Part shown: positions 35,101-46,953 of the stretch, one piece after another | Layout: every line of letters begins with the position of its first letter | Numbering within the stretch: position 1 is the first letter of the stretch | Position numbers and translations under genes: made by a program | The notes under the pieces: generated by a model | Told to the model about the DNA's origin: nothing | What the model saw: only the letters and a program-made list of their open reading frames with translations | The model's database searches: none | Origin: Toxoplasma gondii ME49 | Lineage: Eukaryota > Apicomplexa > Conoidasida > Eucoccidiorida > Sarcocystidae | Length of the DNA stretch: 64,000 nucleotides | Assembly: GCF_000006565.2 (NCBI RefSeq) | Contig: NC_031478.1 | Coordinates: 3,367,127-3,431,126, forward strand | Reading direction: 5' to 3'

Positions 35101-36193
35101 CTGCGGGGTCGAAGTCGAGTCACTCACATGGCGCCGCCGCGTCTAGTTGAAATGCACCACTTCAAAAGGATCATGCATGCAAAAGGCATGTTTCTGAACC
35201 TCTTTTGCTCTTTCCAGCAGCAAAAAGGAAGTTATCCCAGCATCAGGTAAACACCTGAGTGTTCTATGGAGACGGCGACTGTGTAGACACCCTCAAGGTG
35301 TTTGGGTGTCAGAGCCACCGGGATTTTACTGAAAACAGACTTGCCTTTTTACAACTACGAACAGCCCCAATCGTCCTACCGTAAAGGGTAGTGAAGTTGC
35401 GGCCTCCACGTGCCCATACAAAATCGGACTACGTGAAGCAAACAACATTACGGCTGGACATGAAATGCAATCAGCAGCACACTCCCGGTTGTCGCAGGCG
35501 TTTTTTTCAGTGCCACGAAACATAGCATCTAACTCTCGAAAGCAGTCTTCACGTGAGCTCACGCGACGCATGCTCAACTTCCTGTCTCCTTTTTGCGACG
35601 CTCCATCGTCTTTCCTTCGCTCGCCCACCACGTCACCCGTCTCTCCTCATCTACGAAACTCCTTTACTACCTTCAATCTCTTTGTTCCGTCCTCGTCGTT
35701 TCTCTTTACCTCATCATCAGTGAGTGCTGCCTCTGTGTCCGTGATCCACTCGCCGTTCTGCCGGTCTCTTCCGTATGCCTCTTTGTCGCCTTGTTTCCAG
35801 TTTGTCCTGTGTTTCGTCTCTACCAGACTCATCAATCTTCCTCACATGTTCTCAGCCCCTTTCAACCCACCGAAACAAGTTGTTCTTCTTGCCGCCACAA
35901 CCACGGATCTACCACACTTTCCCCAACCTACCATCCTCTTGCTTTCCATTGAAGACAGTCCCAACAGAATTCTTTCTCCATACCAATCCAGAGAGAAACC
36001 CCTCCCTCGTGATCACTCCTGCTTTCCAAATTCAACTCTGAGAGACACTCCACCCCTACAGGCGCCGACAGCCTCGTTGGCGTTTCAAGGACCTTCCGCC
36101 CTCTCGGGACTGGCCACCAGTGGAGCCCAACGAGCCGGTGCCCCTGTGCCGGCCCGCTACTTTGACCTGGAGCCCAATCTGGTCACAAAGACT
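32127..36193. other. Intergenic stretch with an inverted repeat
   Basis: No supported gene. The 397-codon minus frame at 33325-34518 crosses both arms of an inverted repeat and has no domain. The plus frame at 35465-36427 runs antisense through the last PP2C exon. Pyrimidine-rich sequence dominates 35560-35830. Confidence 0.4.
33914..34153. repeat. Imperfect inverted repeat (arms about 70 bp, loop about 97 bp)
   Basis: The plus-strand segment at 33914-33983 (starting GGATGTATGTGTGTGTTGTT) resembles the reverse complement of 34081-34153. Shared blocks include TATGTGTGT, TTGGACTC, ACTGGCA and CCAGTTCGTT-like sequence. I estimate about three quarters identity by eye. The central part is not self-complementary. 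The structure could fold as a long imperfect hairpin or be the remnant of a small transposon. Confidence 0.65.
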
Positions 36194-39100
36194 TCAGTAC
36201 GAAGCACAGGCACCAGAAGTCGCGTGGTGACACGCTCCGCTCTCCGCCCCTGTCTCAGCCCCACAGGTCACCCAGCAAGCGACAACTGTAATGTCGTCCA
36301 TTTTCCCCCCCATGAAGTGGGTTTTTGCTCGCCGCGCATGCTTCATAAAAGGCGTTTTTGCCATGGGATTTCGGCTGCAAATCGCACGAAAAAACGGACT
36401 CGTGTCAACAAAATAAAAGACTTCTAGAGTTCGCAACGCATTCACATTCACAGAGCTCCTGCTGTGGAGAAATGACCGCTGCTAGGTGTGCTCGTTGGCA
36501 TCCACCTCGGAGCTTCCTTCTTTCTCATCTGATTTCTGGCCTCTCTCTATCGGGTTGCCTTTCTTCTATTCCCTAAGTCTTCTCTTGGTCTGCGACTCTT
36601 CTCTGTTTCCCCTTCTCGTGCTATCTCTCAGTGTAGCCGTTCTCTCTGTACCCTCAGCGGTTTCTGTCTCCCTCTGCTTTTGTATCTTTCGATCGCGCTG
36701 CCTATATATTCAGAACTGTCTATCTCTATCCCCCCTCTATCTTCCTGGATCTCTACAAATGTGTCGACATCCACCTCTGTCTCCACCCCTCTTTACATCT
36801 CTGTCTCTCGGCTCCTCTCTCGCTCTACCTCTCCCTGCTTCTATCTCTCGCTACTTCCCGGTCTTCCTCTTTCTCTATCTCCGCGCTCTCCTCTTCATCT
36901 TCTTTTGCTTCTCCCCTCTCTCTCCACTGAGACTCCTGCTTCTCCACTCCTCCCCCCGTGCCCCGCTTGCTGCCCTACCTCTTGTGTGCAGCAGCTTCTG
37001 CGACGGCTGCCGCGACGGCTTGGGCGCTGGTGGTCTTGTTTGGGTCGCCCAAGATTTCCGCCTCGTAGGGGCTGAGAGCGAGGTTCGCCAGAGCGCATAT
37101 TTCGTGGTCGAAGAGGTTGTCGAAGACGCCATCGGTGCCGAGAAGAACGAGGTCTCCCTCCTGGGCGTGGACCGAGTACACCTGCGCCATCTCGGGGGTG
37201 TCTTGAGGGAGAACAGATGCGTTTCTCAGAACGCGAATCAGCATCCCTTTCCCCTGCGCCACGAGCGCGCCGTACTCGCTCGGCTGCGGCAAACAAGCTA
37301 GCTGAAAAGGACAGTTGAACTGGTGCTGTTGCTCCTGAGACCGGTGGGCACAAGTCATGCGCCACTGTCGCCTCTCGCGCCGAAGGACCATCACCGCGCT
37401 GTCGCCCAGACTCGCCACGCCCAGCCGCCCTCGCAGGCCGTCGAGACACACCACCAGCGCCGTGGAACTCCCGAAACTTCGAGTCTCTTTAAACCCCGAC
37501 TGTAAAATGTGCAACGCCTTTCGCGCCGCCTCGTCCACACGACCCCCAGACACTGCGTCCGACGACGAAGGAGACACGTACGGGGATGGACTCAAAGACA
37601 GGGACGCGGACGAAGCAGACGCGGACGAAGCAGATGCGGACGAAGCAGACGCAGAAGAAGAAGTAGAAGTAAAGGAAGTAGCAGCCCGAGCCGACGAAGA
37701 AGCAGAAGAAGAAAGAAGTCGTTGAGAAGAGAGGGAACAAGGGTGTTTTTGTTTTTTCACTTCGACGCCTTTCCTGTCGCAGGCGCTCTCCGAAGGCGGT
37801 GGTACGTTCACACAGGCAGTATTCTGGCCTCCCTGATACGCAGGTGAAGACAAGGCGGGTCTAGATGTGCCTTCGATTCGTTTCTCCTGAAACAATAAGG
37901 AAGCAGACACGCTCTCGAACCCCCTCTGCTCCCACAACTCTTCCTCTTCCTCCCGTCTTCCCCCCTCACCTTCGCCTCGTCCGTCTGTGCTCCTCTCTCC
38001 TCTCCTGCCTCGCTCTCTCCCTCCCCCCACTCCTTCTTCTGTCCGCACTGTCTCCACGAGAGTCTCGCCCACTGTCTCGACGAGAGTCTCGCCCACTGTC
38101 TCGACGAGAGTCTCGCCCACTGTCTCCACGAGAGTCTCGCCGTCAAAGTCTCTCACGAACTCGGTTGGTCTCGAGTCGGCAGAGTCTGAGTCTGTCCTCT
38201 CTCGGCTCTGTTCGCCGAAAGTGCAGAACCACGGCTCCGCGACCGCGGCTCGCCAGCAGCCGACCATCAGCTCTTCTGCAAACATGCGAGGATTGAGGCC
38301 GAAGCTTTCCCACTCGCCGACCCCGTCGGCGACTCCGACGCAGACAGCAGTGGCTGAGGCGCTGAGACCTCGGGTGTCTCGACGGCTTGGCGGCGCGGCG
38401 AAGGGCGAAGAGGACTGAGAGCCGGACAAGCTCTTGTTGCCCATTTTCGGAATGAGTGCAGAGATCTTGTCTCTGAGCTCCGTGTTCCTCGGACAAGACG
38501 CGATGAAAAACGCGTCTGCCCCTCCGCTCTCGACCTTGTCTGGGTGCGGCAACATGTACGCCCCACACTGGAGACACAGCCGAGTCTTTTCTACCGAACC
38601 CACAGAAGATTCATCCTCAGTCGTCTCGCTCAGCTCTTCACTCTCTTCGCTATTATCTCTCTCTTCTTCTTCGTTGCTTCCTCTTCTCTCCCCGGTTTCT
38701 TCGCTCCTCTCTCCGCTGTGCTGGCTCCCCTCTTCACTCTCTCGGCTGTCCTCGTCTCGCCTTTTGTCCCCGACTTCCTTTTGCGTGACTTGCGTTTGTG
38801 GCGCCCGCGAATCTTGCGGCCGGCCTGAACAGGTACGCGTGTGGCCTTCGCGTTCTTCTTCTCGAGTTTCCTTCTTTTCTCTCTGACGTTTGAGAGCCTC
38901 CCGCCGCCTCTTCGCCTTGCCCGGTGCCTGCCTCTCGGCGTCGAGCTGGCGGAGTTCGAGAAGAATTTCCGGTCTGTGCAGGTGTCCGAGGACGCACGCG
39001 GGCCAAGTCAAGTCAGGTAGAGTCGTGCCTCTGCGGCGAGTCTCAAACGCGCTTTCCTGGATGTCTGACCCGAGCGCAAAGCCCCCACGTTCGTACGCAG

Positions 39101-42100
39101 AGAGCCGCCGAAAGATGACGCTGTCCCCGCCCGAGGAAGCTGAAGCAGGCCGGGTGGAAGAAGCAGACAAATCGTCGTTTGACTTGCAAGAAGACAGTCC
39201 GCCCCCGGAGTTCGACGCAGAGACCCGCGTCCGCTCTTCTGCATGCGCATTTGGTGCATTCGCCTCTAAACTTTTGAGGGCAGCCTTCAGCGAAGGCGCC
39301 GCCCCGAGCGACGCCAGGGATGCATGCAGTGACGAAGAAGGGAACAGAGATGCAGACAAGGCAGAGGCACAAAAGGAAGCAGACGAATCGGAAGCCTTCG
39401 GAGAAAAAGAGGAGGTGGAAGAAGCGGTAGAAGAAGGAGCAGCAGCAACAGAAGAAGTCAAGGAAGGAGAAGCATACGAAGCTGAAGGAGAAGGACTGCG
39501 AGGGGTGTCTCTTTTCCCGGGTGAATGCCTACGATCCGAGCTCGGGTGGGAAGGTGGCGAGACGCCAGCGGCCTAGGGGACAGAAGAGAGATGGAAGGCA
39601 AAAGCGAAAGCGGAGATATGAAGGTAAATAGGTCAGAAAAGCACAGAGTTCTGCGAGTCTGTGGTGGAACCTTTAGTGCACTCCCATCTCGATGTGACTC
39701 TCCTGTGACTCTCTCGCACTGGCTTTGTCGCTGCTGTCTCTCTCTTGCTTCGCTGTCCCTTGTTCTCTCTCTTCTCTCTCTCTTCTCTCTCTCTCTTCGG
39801 TGTGGTTTTCTCTTTCCATATCCTGCTTCAACTTGTCTCTCTAAGTTCCGCCTTTCATCATTCCTTGGCCTGCGTCCTCTCTATTTTCTGTTTCCCCCTT
39901 TCCCCCCACGTTCTCTCTCGTTCTCACCGCGTTTCTCGTCTTCTTTCGATTTCCGGGAACTGCGCCGCCCTCGCTGCCGGCACTTCTCTTCTCTCGTACG
40001 TCCATCTCCTCTTGTCCTTCTTTGCTTCTCGCGACGCTCGCAGGTCTCCTGTTTTGCTCTGAGGGAGGCACATGAGGGCTCTCTGTTTCCCCTCCCTCGG
40101 CGCAGAGCCAGTCGTTGTCCAGCTTCTCTGTTGATAGTTCCCTTCCGAGCATCGGCCTCCACTCTCCCTCTCCATATTCTTCTTCTTCCAATGCGCCTTC
40201 GCTCGAGCCTTCCTCTCGCCCTCCCGTCTGGTCAGGTCTCTCTCCTGACCTGCTGCCTTCGACCTGTGAGGCCGAGGGAAACTTCCCTTGATCAGCGGCT
40301 GCTCCTCTCAAATGTCCCCGCGTAGAGATGGGGGCCTTTCCGGAAGGCGCATAGGACGGCGAGCATGCCCTTTGCTCCGACGAAAAATCTGGCTTGTGTC
40401 CAGGCTCAACTTCGGCGCCGATACGCGCAGAAGAAATCGAAAAAAACGGAGACAGACCTTTGTACAGAAGCTGAACGTTGAACCCGCCCCGCAGAAGACC
40501 TCGAGTTACCGACCCCAAATCCAACTCTTTCTCCGTGCTCACACAAGAAGAAGAGGAAATCCAGGAAGGAGGCACAGGAGAAGACGACGCATACGAAGCA
40601 GAAGAAGTAGAATACAAAGAAGGCGGGGTTTCTGCGTTGGAAGGAAGTCTTTCTGCGTGATATCTCGTTGTCGCCTGAACTTGAGACACCTCGTTCGCGG
40701 CTCCTCTGACGGTTTCTCCTTCGACCACGTACCTGTCTTCCTTCTCTTCCTTCTCTCTGTCGTATATGCAGGGGCAGCCTCGATCGTAGGAGTAGAAAAC
40801 GAACTGGGTCTTTTGTCTGACGCGTCGCCACGCGTCCTCGCTGTCGCTTCGTGAAAGCGCCTCGTTGTAGTTCGGATAGAAGCAGGAGGAAGAGACTGAC
40901 AGCGCCGAGGAGAGCTGCACCGCGGGCGAGAAGAAGGAAGCACTTGTGTAAGAAGCATCCCAAACGTCTGGGGGGAGACAGGCCGGCGACCTCGACGGAT
41001 TGTATGAGGGCGGCAGAAGATCGCGGTCTTCGCGCGCGCCCAAGAAGGAAGATTGACACGGGCGAGAGCGGAAGAGAGCCACGACGTTGTTCAGGTTGCC
41101 GCTGCCATCCTGGGGGGGCACGAGAGCCTCAAAACAACAGGTGGAAGGAATCCACTTTAGACGAGGGGAAGCGAATTTCTACCATCCAGGACATAGCCCC
41201 GACGCCTCAAAAACGACTCGAGCGAAGACAGGAGACAGCACGGCGAAAGAACTGGAAACAGACATCCATCGCAGGGAATAATGAACGTCGCAAGTGGAAC
41301 AAGATGGAAGTGCACAGAAGGACAAGGACGATTTAGAGAAAGAAAGGAAAGAGAGACACCCATCGAGAAGAGGGCGAAGCAGGTAAGAGAGTTCGAGTGT
41401 ACCCAGGAGGCACGCAGAACTAGACATGAAACGTATCCTCGTTTCAGAATATGTTCGTGACTTACATCTTTCACAGGGAATACGTCGCTGCATTTCCACT
41501 CTCCATCGACAATAAACTTGAACTGCACGTGAAGGATGGCGAGGCCGTCGTTGCTCGCAGCGGCCACCCAGACAGGTGCAGAGGCCTCTCTGACAGGAGA
41601 CGCCAGAACTGTCTCTCTTTCCCGCGAGGCGGCGGGGGGGTCTCTGTCCGTGTCTTCCCGGCTCGGTGTGCTCCTCCAGAGCCTCGCGCCAGAAAACAGA
41701 GACGCCAGAGGCGAGAACGCCCCCTCCCTCCAATCCGGACTTGCCGGGCCTTTTTCGTGCTCGGAGACTGTCTCTTCGTGAGGCTCCACCCTCGAGCAAG
41801 ACCCTGCGTCCCGGCGCGTCGCGGCTGGAGCGTTCAAGAGGATAGGCGAGAAGACGTCCAGGAGATTCAGGCGGAAGCAGTGCTCTCTGGGGTGCCAAGG
41901 CAGCCGAATCCGCTCTGACCACGGAGGAATCGAAAAGGCGCCCGCCACCTGAGAGAGAAGAAACGCAAAGATACAGACGATAATAAGAACGGAGAGACAG
42001 AGAGGAACCGGAGATTTGAGAGAGGCGAATGCAGTCGAAGGGTGTGCAGAGAAAGGACACAGTGCAGAAAAGACGCCGAAACCGAGAAACTGTTTAAACA

Positions 42101-45100
42101 AAAATGGAGAGCAAAGTGCCTGTCGTCTTTTCGTCTCGAATTCCTTCAACAGTGGAGGGAGACGTAGGCAACCTTCGAATCGGGAAACACCTCACCTCAA
42201 CGACCTCGGCGCCGGGGGTGGTCCAGCGAACGACGAGTTCGGGTGTACGTACACCTGCGCCTCCTGTAGCCCGTTCACCGGGTCCCCCAGGCCCCTGGCC
42301 TGGCACAGAGTCGCCTAGACGCCGCCGCGTCCCTGCTTTCCCGTTCTCATCAGCACCTTCCTCTCCACTCCTGCGCGAGCTGCGACTTTCTGCAGACTGC
42401 CTTTCCCCACAGGCGGGCGCTGCAAGCACCTGAGGGTCTTCCTTTCCTGTCTCTACACGCAGACAAGTAACGTCTCCCGCTGGGTTCTGGTGAGGGGGAC
42501 GAACAGAAGCAGACGCGGACGTCGGCGGCTCTGGAGGGTCGGAGACGGGTGGAGGCGGGCTTGGGACGACCGGCAGATGAGCAGCGAAGAAGTAGTCTCT
42601 GCGTGCAGTCTCTCTCTCGGGATCTCCTTGTTCTCCCCCGTGTGACTTCCTTCCAGAAGATGAAGAAGGCAGAGAACAGGCACCGGCACTCCAGGAGGCT
42701 GCGCGTCTTTCGCGGTCTTGCACGGCGTTCTCGGGTGCATGCAATGGACCCTCTTTCGCCAGGTTTCGTTTTGCGTTTGGAGTGACGGCGGCGCACAGAA
42801 GACTCTGCTCCGTGTCTGTGTCTCCTGTCTCTGCCCACTTGTCTAGTCTTCCCTCGAATCTCGAAGGGCAAGAGGCTACAACACTCGTGTTGTTGGTTTT
42901 TTCTCCACTCTCGAGAAACGCCGCTCCGAGCGTCTTGTCCATTTCCGGATATCCAGCCTCACTTACCCTCCTCTTTCTGGACTGCTCTTTGTCCCGTCGG
43001 TTTCTCGCGTCGTGTGTCTCCTTGGCTCCTTGTTCGTCGCTGTCTCCCTCTCTTCCCTCTTCTCTCGCCTCTCGCCCTTGTTTCGTTTCTGTCGCTGCGA
43101 CCTTCCTCAGCCAGGAGGGTGGGTCTTGTTCGCTACTCTGGCGAGTGCGTTCGCCCTCTTGATTTGCTTCGAAACCTCCCTCTCTTGTCTCACGGGCCGT
43201 CTTCTTCCGACCGGGTGTCCCTCCCGTCTCGCGCTCTCTCTCCTCGTCCGCGACTTCCTCGCGGCCTCGCGTTTCTTCCCCTGCTTGTGTCCTCAGATTC
43301 CCTACATCCTCCCACACGCTCCTCGGGTGAATAGGGTCCTCTTCTCCCTTTTCTGGTGGTCCGCCGACCTCACCCTCGATCTCCTGCAAGACCCCACCGT
43401 CTGCCTCAACTGCCTTCTTCTTGCTCCCGCTCTTAAGGTACAATCGCACTCCTCGATTTTCCCCCCTCTCCCGCTCCTCTCTGTCTCTTGCCCTTTCTGC
43501 CGTCGGCGTCTCGTCCCCCTCAGCTTTGTCCACTGCCGCCTTCTTCTTCTCCACCGCTTCCTCCAATGTCTTGGCCGACGCAGCTGGCGTTTTCTTCGTC
43601 TCTGTCCTCGCGTCGATCGCCGCCTCGCGGTTCGTATCCCTCACTCTCCCCTCATCGTGTGTCGCCTTCGTTCCTCGCCGCCGTGTCCCGTTTGTCTCCG
43701 ACGCCTCTCTCTCCCCGTCGAGAGCTGTCTTGCCTCCGGTAACCTCCACGGTCTCCGTGTCTCCTTGTATAAACCCCACTGTCTCCGTGTCCCCTTCTAT
43801 AAGCCCCGCTGTCTCCGTGTCTCTTCGACTAAATCGCGGCGCGCCCGCAAGGGCCTTTGCCGCATCCACGGAACATGCAGTTCGCCGGCTCCTCACGTGG
43901 GCGCCCGAGCTGCCCCAAGAAGGTCCATCCGTGTACGTTCTGACAAGACGGGGGCAGGTGGACGGAGAAGCGGACGAGGAGGCGAGAAGCGAGTCAGGGT
44001 GTCTGCTCTCCAAGGCAGGTTCGTGCTCTGGGCAGGAGACAGTCTCCGCTCCCCTCTTTCGCTCTTTGTCATAGAAGCAACACTTCTGTGGAGAAATAGA
44101 TTCTGTCAGCGCGTTGAACGCGCGCCGTCCGCCGCCCTGGTGACCCAGCAACTGCAAGGTAACCGCGCAGATGTCGTTGCACTCGAAGCAAGGCTTCCCA
44201 TCCATCGGAGGGGCTCTGCGTGACCCGGAAAAAGACGGAACCGTCTGGAAACCTGGATACGTAACCGATTTTCTAAATCCCTCTGCACGGTTTTCTCCAC
44301 TGCGCGACACAACGGAAAAAGGAGTTTCGCCCCCCCTGCAAGCACCCCGTTCGTCTCTGAGCGTCCTCGCGGTTGACGTGCCAGCGACGTCCCGAGTGTC
44401 TTTGCCGGGTGTACGTACATTGCACCGATTGTCTCTGTCTTCCCTGTCGCCTGTGAGATCCCGCATGCACTCTCTCTCAACTGAGCTCCCGCCTGCTGCT
44501 TGCTCCGCCAAACAATGCGTCGTCGAGACATGGAAACGACAGCGTCCGTCTCCTTTATGCGAAGAGAAAGAAAACGCGCTGGGAGTGCGCCGCCCTCTCC
44601 GACGTTCAAAAAGCGAGTAGACTCTCTTGAGATTTTCGTCAGTCTCTTTCGGGATAAGGGTCTTCGTCCTAGATGCCTCATCCTCTCCTTTATCTCTACG
44701 TCGGCCTTTTTCAACCGCCGCCTCCTGTTCGCCCTGCCCAGCGGCAGTCGCCGTCTCCAAGCGGTCGCCACAACTGGGAGAGGGAAATGCAGAAGGCTCA
44801 AACGAACCAGACGGCCCTTGAGACGAAGACGTACGTGGGGAAGAAGACGCGAGCCCCCGCGACGAAGAAGCGAGAGAAGAAGGGCGAGAAGAAGAGAGGT
44901 CGTAACAAGAGCGATCCAGAGACCTTCGCCACGTTTGAGGACCCCTACTATCTTTCACCCTCTGTCGGTCGCTGTTTTTCCCAGAACACATCGAGTGAAG
45001 GGCCGAAAGCGAGGAACAACGCGGAAAGCTGGAATGCGTTGCCTCGTGGGGTTCCTCGCGGCCCGTCCGCCCGTGAAAGCCGCTTTTCGCTTTCGCGTGA

Positions 45101-46953
45101 AGACGCTGGAGAAAGCGGAGCATCGACACCGCGTGCTTAACCATTCGCTCATGCTCCACTTCAGCCCGGGAGCACGGCACAGTCGATTTGCGAGCCCTCG
45201 GGTTTGAGACTGAAGAAAATCCATTTCTCTCTTCTTTTGTGTTCCTCTTCGGCTCTCCCTCTGTCTCTCCACAGCGCTTGTGCGGAGACGCCCAGTGGCG
45301 TGACGTTGCCTCCTGCCCTGTCGTCGCCGCTGACCACGCGTTTCCCGCGAAGGCTGAAGCCAACACGGATTCTCCTGTCTCTCGAACGCTACTCCGTTCT
45401 CGCGGGCTTCCCTGTCCTCGCGAGCGCATGCAGGCAGAAAACAAACCCTTCTCGGAGCTCCGCCGGTCCGCTTTCTCCTCCGTCCGTCTCTCGCGTCGTC
45501 CGGTGTCTGTGCATGTGTCACACAGCGGGCTGTGACGCGGATCCGCGGCGGGGGGAGACACAGAGGCGGAAGAGAGAGAGGCAGAGGAAACCGAAGAAGC
45601 CACCGAAGACGAGTCGTCGTGGGGGGTCTCCCCTAGGGAAGGAAAAGATGACAATGACGTGTAGGCACTGCAGTCGTGCGTTGAGTCCTCCTCCCTCTCT
45701 TTCTCGTTTTTGAGAGCAGAACCTACGAGGCGCTGCTTCCTCTCGCCTCTCTCGTCTTTTTCAGAGAAGGGAGGCCCACCGTTCTGACAGGAATTCATCT
45801 CCTCGAAAAGAAAATAGGGTTCCTTCTCCACCTTCGCCGTTTTTGAGAAGGACTCAACTCTCTTCGAAACGAATACAGACCCTGGACAAGCAGCAACAAG
45901 CTCGGAAGGAAACCGAAATTGGAACTCAGCGGTGTCTACACTCTTTTTTCTCGTCACACGTCCTGTCTCGGTCTCCGCTCCTGGCCGCGCGGGAGCTGCA
46001 GCCGCATCCACGCAGAAGGAAGAAAGACAGAGACAGGAGACGTCGTCGCTCGTTCCTCCTCTCTCGCTCTCACAGGGCGACTTCTCCTCATTCCAGTTCC
46101 TTCTCGGGTCCTCTCTCTCGCTGTCTGCTCGCTGGTCTTCTCCGAGCTCCGCCGGCTCTCCAGTCTTCTTTTGGAGACAGAAAAAGTCACCCGTCGGTTC
46201 TTGCCTGTCGCCCTTCGGCGCCTTCTCTCTCGGTTTTCTGATGAAAGAGAGGCACTCGTCCAGGAATCCATTGAGCTCCCCTTCTCTCCCTGGTTGGCTT
46301 TGCTCTGAAAACCACCCTGTGTTCGCAGCATGTCCGTTCAGACGGGCCCCGCAGTTCGTCTCCTCCCTCCCTTTCTTTTCTTCCTTCTCTTTCTTCTCTT
46401 CTTTATCTTGCTCCTCTTCCTCCTTTGTCTTCTCTTCTTTCTCTTTCTTCTCTGCGTGCTTCTTCCGCCAAGCGAGTCTGCTTCCCGACCTCGTTTTCGC
46501 CGAAATTCGAGTGTGCGTTTGTGGGAACTCTCCCACTGTCTCGAGGCCTCTCTCCTCTGCGCCTGTGTTTCCGTGAGACGCCGGGCAACCAGCTCTCTCG
46601 TTTGTGAGGCAGCTCCTCTCTTTTTCTCTCTCCGCTTCCAGAAACGGAACTCCACGAGGCGCCACGTCCATGAGCGCCGCCCCACCTGTCTTTCTGTTCT
46701 CTCGCGCTTGAAAACGATCCTCCGTCTCTCTCTCCCTCGCTTCAGAGTTCGGACTTGGTGACGAAAATCGAGGGGAGTCGCTGCTGTCTACCGAGGCAGT
46801 GGAGATGAGAGGCAGAATGAGACTAGAGAGTGTGCAGGCGAGGCGCAATGGAGAAGGTGGGAGAGACGGAAAGAGAGAAGATCCACAAGCCCGCGGGCCT
46901 CCTGGGGACGAGCCTGCCGCTCGGTCCCCGTTCGACTCACTGGCTGCATGCAT
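36194..46953 (-). CDS. CBM48 glycogen/starch-binding domain fused to a PPTC7-like PP2C phosphatase
   Basis: Five exons in transcript order, 46953-42196, 41948-41466, 41109-39928, 39572-36979 and 36374-36194, total 9,198 nt (3,065 residues). Junctions are phase 0, 0, 0 and 2, all GT-AG. Residues 1-1560 are disordered, with Lys/Glu tracts. A CBM48 (AMPK-beta type) spans about 1570-1770: ELVVRWTTPGAEVVEV, AGAFSIPPWSERIRLPWHP, a Ser/Glu-rich insertion, VQFKFIVDGEWKCSDVFPVKD and GSGNLNNVVALF. The PP2C domain spans about 2490-3050. It has MLPHPDKVESGGADAFF, the metal-site motif ADGVGEW (about 2553), LGDSAVMVLRRE, the family signature RSQEQQHQFNCPFQL (about 2885), GTDGVFDNLFD (about 2955) and, in the last exon, GGKMDDITVV (about 3030). 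Key metal-binding Asp residues are present, so activity is likely. The family suggests Ser/Thr dephosphorylation, and the CBM48 suggests recruitment to amylopectin granules or AMPK-like complexes. The start is ATG 46953 (AAAATG context). The exon 3-4 join is inferred: the phosphatase exon has no ATG before its catalytic domain. Confidence 0.78.
37608..37666. repeat. Coding 15-bp tandem repeat in the CBM48-PP2C gene
   Basis: A GACGCGGACGAAGCA unit is repeated about 3.5 times on the plus strand. On the coding (minus) strand it gives Ser/Ala repeats inside a poorly conserved insert of the phosphatase region. Confidence 0.8.
38045..38142. repeat. Coding 24-bp minisatellite in the CBM48-PP2C gene
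   Basis: Four nearly identical 24-bp units encode the octapeptide GETLVETV in tandem. They sit between the ADGVGEW and GSSTA motifs of the PP2C domain, so they expand a loop of the catalytic domain. Confidence 0.88.
43739..43832. repeat. Coding 30-bp repeat in the disordered N-terminal exon
   Basis: About three 30-bp units encode a degenerate decapeptide built on GDTETVG. They lie in the long first exon of the CBM48-PP2C gene. Confidence 0.75.

Noticed and set aside
35465..36427. 320-codon plus-strand open frame
   Set aside because: Its 3' part is antisense to the last PP2C exon, which has the conserved GGKMDDITVV motif. The rest is Ser/Pro/Phe from pyrimidine-rich DNA.
42782..44223. Large plus-strand frames opposite the CBM48-PP2C first exon
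   Set aside because: Their Ser/Leu/Arg composition mirrors the minus-strand exon, and they change frame repeatedly.
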